DNA of 21,199 nucleotides, taken from NCBI RefSeq assembly GCF_000485595.1, contig NW_014578393.1, positions 43,812-65,010 of the forward strand, given 5' to 3'. Positions 18,147 through 21,199 of the stretch are shown here, piece after piece. The stretch is from Priapulus caudatus (lineage: Eukaryota > Priapulida > Priapulimorpha > Priapulimorphida > Priapulidae). Below the pieces are notes generated by a model. The model did no database searches, was not told the origin of the DNA, and was given only the letters and a program-made list of their open reading frames with translations. The translations under genes and the position numbers were made by a program. How positions within the stretch are numbered: position 1 is the stretch's first letter; each line of letters opens with the position of its first letter.

Positions 18147-18612
18147 AACAGAGGCGGAAAGAGAAAGAGAAGAGAAGTGAAGAGTGAGAGAACAGAAGGA
18201 GAGGAGGAGAGGAGCGAGAGAGCGAGAGAGCGAGGGAGAGAGAGCGAGAGAGAGAGAGAGAGAGAGAGAGAGCCGCCGCCCGGACGAGAGAGAGAGAGAG
18301 GAAAAGAGAAAGAAGAGAGAGGCGAGATGGAGGGCAAGATAGAGAGAGAGAGAAGAGAGATACACACACAGGCTCCACACACCACACAACACACACAACC
18401 AGACACACAACACACAGGTCACACACACACACACGACACCACCAGAGAAAGAGAGAGAGAGAGAGAAGAAAGAGAGAGAGAGAGAGAAGAGAGAGGAGAG
18501 AGCAGAGAGAGAGAGGAGTGCGGGGCAGAGAGAGAGGGAGAGAGAGAGAGAAGGGAAGAATAGGAAGGAAGAAGAGAGAGAGAACACAACACACGGAGAG
18601 AGCGAGAAGAGC
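18063..18612. repeat. compound array: GCAC/CA, then CT, then GA with a CA-rich patch
   Basis: GCAC units (18069-18110) pass into (CT)n (about 18112-18146), then after AACAGAGGCGG the strand polarity flips to (GA)n, continuing to about 18610 with a CA-rich patch at 18360-18435. The CT-to-GA switch forms an inverted repeat. No gene is present. Confidence 0.9.
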
Positions 18613-20247
18613 GCGCTAGCGGAAAGAGAATGCAGGAGAGGCAACACCGTGACTTTAAATTTGCAAACGCGCTGTTAATCTTTCCAATCTTGCGCCAGGC
18701 ATGACCCCCCCCCCACCGCCACTCCCCGACGCCCGATGACGTTCGATAATGACCTTGGATGCCTTTCGCATACGTAGCAGGCAGTCCGCCGCACGTTCGC
18801 ATCGATAACGCAAAGCTCCTCGATAAATATTTCATAAGTGCGCAAACTATGCGGGCCTTTTTAATGGCTTCCCGTGAAAATCGACGAGCCCTTTTGTCCT
18901 CCGGGAGTCTTTAATCATTATCCCGGATACAGCAAGATAAGATTGTAAACCGATAGACAGCTACAGCGTCAGCTCGTTCACAATCCAGCGGTGGCAGCCC
19001 CCACCCCTACTCTCGCTTAAACAAAGTGTTATTTACGACAAAAACCTTCTGCAGAGATAGAAGTAAGGGAATAGATTTAATAAAGAGTTACCATCTGATC
19101 GAAAACTCAAAAGTTATAGCGTCGAATCTGATTGCATCATCGTACGGACTAAATTATTAACGCAGTGACGTACGCCTTGACAGTTTTTTTCAGACGGGAG
19201 CGACTATTATTATACTTATATATATATATAATATATATATAATATATACACACGCTACGTGGCACGCGATCGAGTGCGAGTGCTTCTTGACATCAACGAT
19301 TCCCTGTTGAATCAGTAGTTCCAGATCGGAAACACATCCTTCTAGTTTCGAATAACACGAACGCAAATAGCCGCCCACGCCTTGTCAAACGCTCCTATAA
19401 TCTTAAACATGCGCGTTCGCTCAGCAGTTCGCGCTTCATGCCTCCTCCCTCCTCCTGCCTCCTCCTCGCTCGCTTCTCTCCTTCTCATCCTCTTCTCTCA
19501 TTGCAAATGGAAAGGCCATGGAGAAAACGTTCCGTTTTTTTCCCACACAAGCAAAAAGAAAGCATATAGGAGAAGAACACACTAATCATAGAGTCTAATA
19601 ATTTTGTTAAACTGTCGCGCCGCAAACCGCGTAGTCCGCGATTTCCTGCTTTCTGCTTTGATCAAGGAAGCGCGCGAGCGTGCCTACATAATTTTTCGCT
19701 ATAATATCGCCAGCCCCCAATCGTGCCTCGCTAGTCCGAAAGCGCCAGCTTTCTTCTATCTTTTCATATAGTGCGTGTCCTTATTAAAGGTGTTTCTCAC
19801 GTAAACCGCCGCCTGCCAATCCCCTTTGTGAGATCTGCTACTATCTAAATTACACATTGGCTGTGTCCACAGCGGTGGAAACTAGCGGCAGAACGGGACG
19901 GCATGGATACAGATTTCAGAACGTGGGATCGTGAAAACTCTCTGCGCTAGGCTGGCGAGGGCAAGTATACGGCATCACATAGGCAACACAGTAGTTTTTA
20001 CGTAGGTCATCGCAACGATTCGGCACTCACTCGCGCGATTTAAAGTTCAGATTCAAGTTGGTCTCCTGAATGATTTACAGCGCGATGCTGGAGTCATTAT
20101 CATTATCGTCGGATTTTCTGGAATATAAACATCAGCAATAACTCATATAACTACAGATATTAGTCAGTGAATTTAATTATTGTTCATTCAACAGTAGCCA
20201 GTTATTGTTGTTTAACGTTATTATCATTAACGGAATGCTCAGAATGG
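18613..20247. other. longest unique stretch, non-coding as far as can be seen
   Basis: About 1.6 kb of ordinary-complexity sequence with one TA run (about 19208-19250). Short frames such as 19378-19190 minus have no domain and lack convincing splice context. If the receptor gene extends upstream, this is intron or 5' flank. I identify no specific promoter or enhancer. Confidence 0.45.
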
Positions 20248-20385
20248 TAAGAAGAGAGAGAGAGAGAGAGAGAGAGAGCAGAGAAGACAGAAAGAGAAGA
20301 GAGAAGGAGAGAGAGAAGAGAGAGAGACAGAAAGAGAGAGAGAGTATGAGTAGAGAGAAGAAGAGAGAGAAGGAGAGAGAGAGAC

Positions 20386-20417
<32 letters not shown>

Positions 20418-20433
20418 AAGCAGAGAGAGAGAG

Positions 20434-20466
<33 letters not shown>

Positions 20467-20570
20467 AAGAGAAGGAGAGAGAGAGGAGAAGAGAGAGCAG
20501 AGAGAAGAGAGAGAGAAACGGGGAGAGAAGAGAGAGAATGAGATGAGAGAGAGAGAAGAGAGGACTAGAA

Positions 20571-20620
<50 letters not shown>

Positions 20621-20867
20621 GATGAGAGAGAGAGAAGGAGGAGAGAGAATGAGAGAGAGAGAGAGAGAGAAGAGAGAGAGGAGAGAGAGAGAGAGAAAGA
20701 CAGTAAGGAGAGAGAGAGAGAGAGAAGAGATGAGAGAGAGAGAGAGAGAGAGAGAGAAGAGAGAGATCGGGGAAGAAGTAGATAGATAGAGAGAGAGGAG
20801 AGAGAGAGAGAGAGAGAGACAGAAAAGAGAAGAGAGAGAGAGAGAGATGAGAGAGAGAGAGAGGAAG

Positions 20868-20908
<41 letters not shown>

Positions 20909-20940
20909 AGAGAGGGAGAGAACGGATCGGGGGAGAGGGG
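20248..20940. repeat. (GA)n array with frequent interruptions
   Basis: A purine tract on the plus strand, mainly GA with GAA, GGA, CAGA, TGAGA and ATAGATAGA interruptions. Arg/Glu-rich frames on plus and Ser/Leu-rich frames on minus are repeat artefacts. Confidence 0.95.
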
Positions 20941-21199
20941 ATAGGATAGAGAGCTCTAACTCCATCTAACTTCGTTCGAAGGCAGTGCGCCGCTTTCATT
21001 TTCGGCTCGGCGCACATTTAACAGCATGATTAGGCTAATGCATACGCGCTCTTTTGCGTAAGTGGCGCGGCGCAGAACACTCGCGTGTGAAATGCCTTCT
21101 ATATTGGCTTCGTACGGTATTGCCGAAACAAAGTTGTATTCATGCTAATCAAAGTTTATTTCAGTTAGTTCCAATTAAGTTAAAAATATACTTATACTA
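20941..21199. other. unique right flank, nothing recognised
   Basis: Mixed sequence after the GA array up to the window edge. I see no exon, RNA gene or repeat that I can support. Confidence 0.5.

Noticed and set aside
19190-19378. Minus-strand open frame that looked protein-like in its first half
   Set aside because: It starts at GTG just after an in-frame stop, lacks splice context and runs into a TA microsatellite.
1-21199. A bacterial or phage defence or other gene-cluster system
   Set aside because: No prokaryotic-style gene, ribosome binding site or operon was found. Coding evidence is limited to spliced animal-type exons.

Overview
This is a eukaryotic, animal-type window. Most of it is simple-sequence and tandem-repeat DNA lying around, and probably inside, one split gene read on the minus strand. 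I see no prokaryotic gene, operon, ribosome binding site or CRISPR array. The long open frames are by-products of biased repeats. Animal signs are intron-exon structure with good splice sites, a tRNA-derived SINE-like copy, hAT-like inverted-repeat elements and TTAGGG-type repeats. The species cannot be fixed from the window. The ACCTCCGCC/GGCGGAGGT element, the CAGGGGCGGAT-ended element and the TTAGGG hexamers suggest a non-vertebrate animal, possibly marine. The protein style of the receptor exons would also fit an arthropod.

The gene. Three minus-strand exon pieces encode consecutive parts of a ligand-binding (ANF_receptor) ectodomain, most like receptor-type guanylate cyclases. The upstream piece is 17333-16959. 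The next piece is a 147-nt exon present twice with the same protein sequence, at 11203-11057 and 8379-8233. The phases fit: the upstream exon ends with one base (G) and the 147-nt exon starts with two (TT), giving an uninterrupted ...EAAR-V-YVFLG... join. The upstream exon changes reading frame once, as expected from one missing base, so it is either a sequence error or a damaged gene. The other exons (signal peptide, rest of the ectodomain, membrane span, kinase-like and cyclase domains) are not in view.

Layout. 1-3396: degenerate, pyrimidine-rich, G-poor 25-27 bp minisatellite. 3397-3540: TG/CG array with Z-DNA potential. 3541-4256: non-repetitive spacer with a 10-bp triplet of CAGCTG boxes and a 46-bp direct repeat. 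4257-5834: 789-bp tandem duplication of a CT array plus a piece of a dispersed element, which is more complete at 5653-5955. 6257-6730: CA/CG array. 6731-9023 and 9588-11448: two copies of a block of about 1.9 kb (2.3 kb with its insertion), each carrying a 0.7-kb hAT-like element and the 147-nt exon. Copy A also carries a 391-bp inverted-repeat insertion with about 130 bp of CCCTAA repeats; copy B has the empty site. Copy B ends at the single N of the window (11449), so it may be the second allele laid out in tandem. 11450-16950: non-coding DNA with a SINE, a degenerate repeat family, palindromes and two CT arrays. 17334-21199: upstream, probably intronic DNA with trinucleotide-like, CA, GA and TA arrays and one longer unique stretch (18640-20240).

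The most interesting points are the frame-compatible duplicated receptor exon, the telomere-repeat-bearing transposon that distinguishes the two copies, and the question whether these are real duplications or collapsed-and-relaid alleles.
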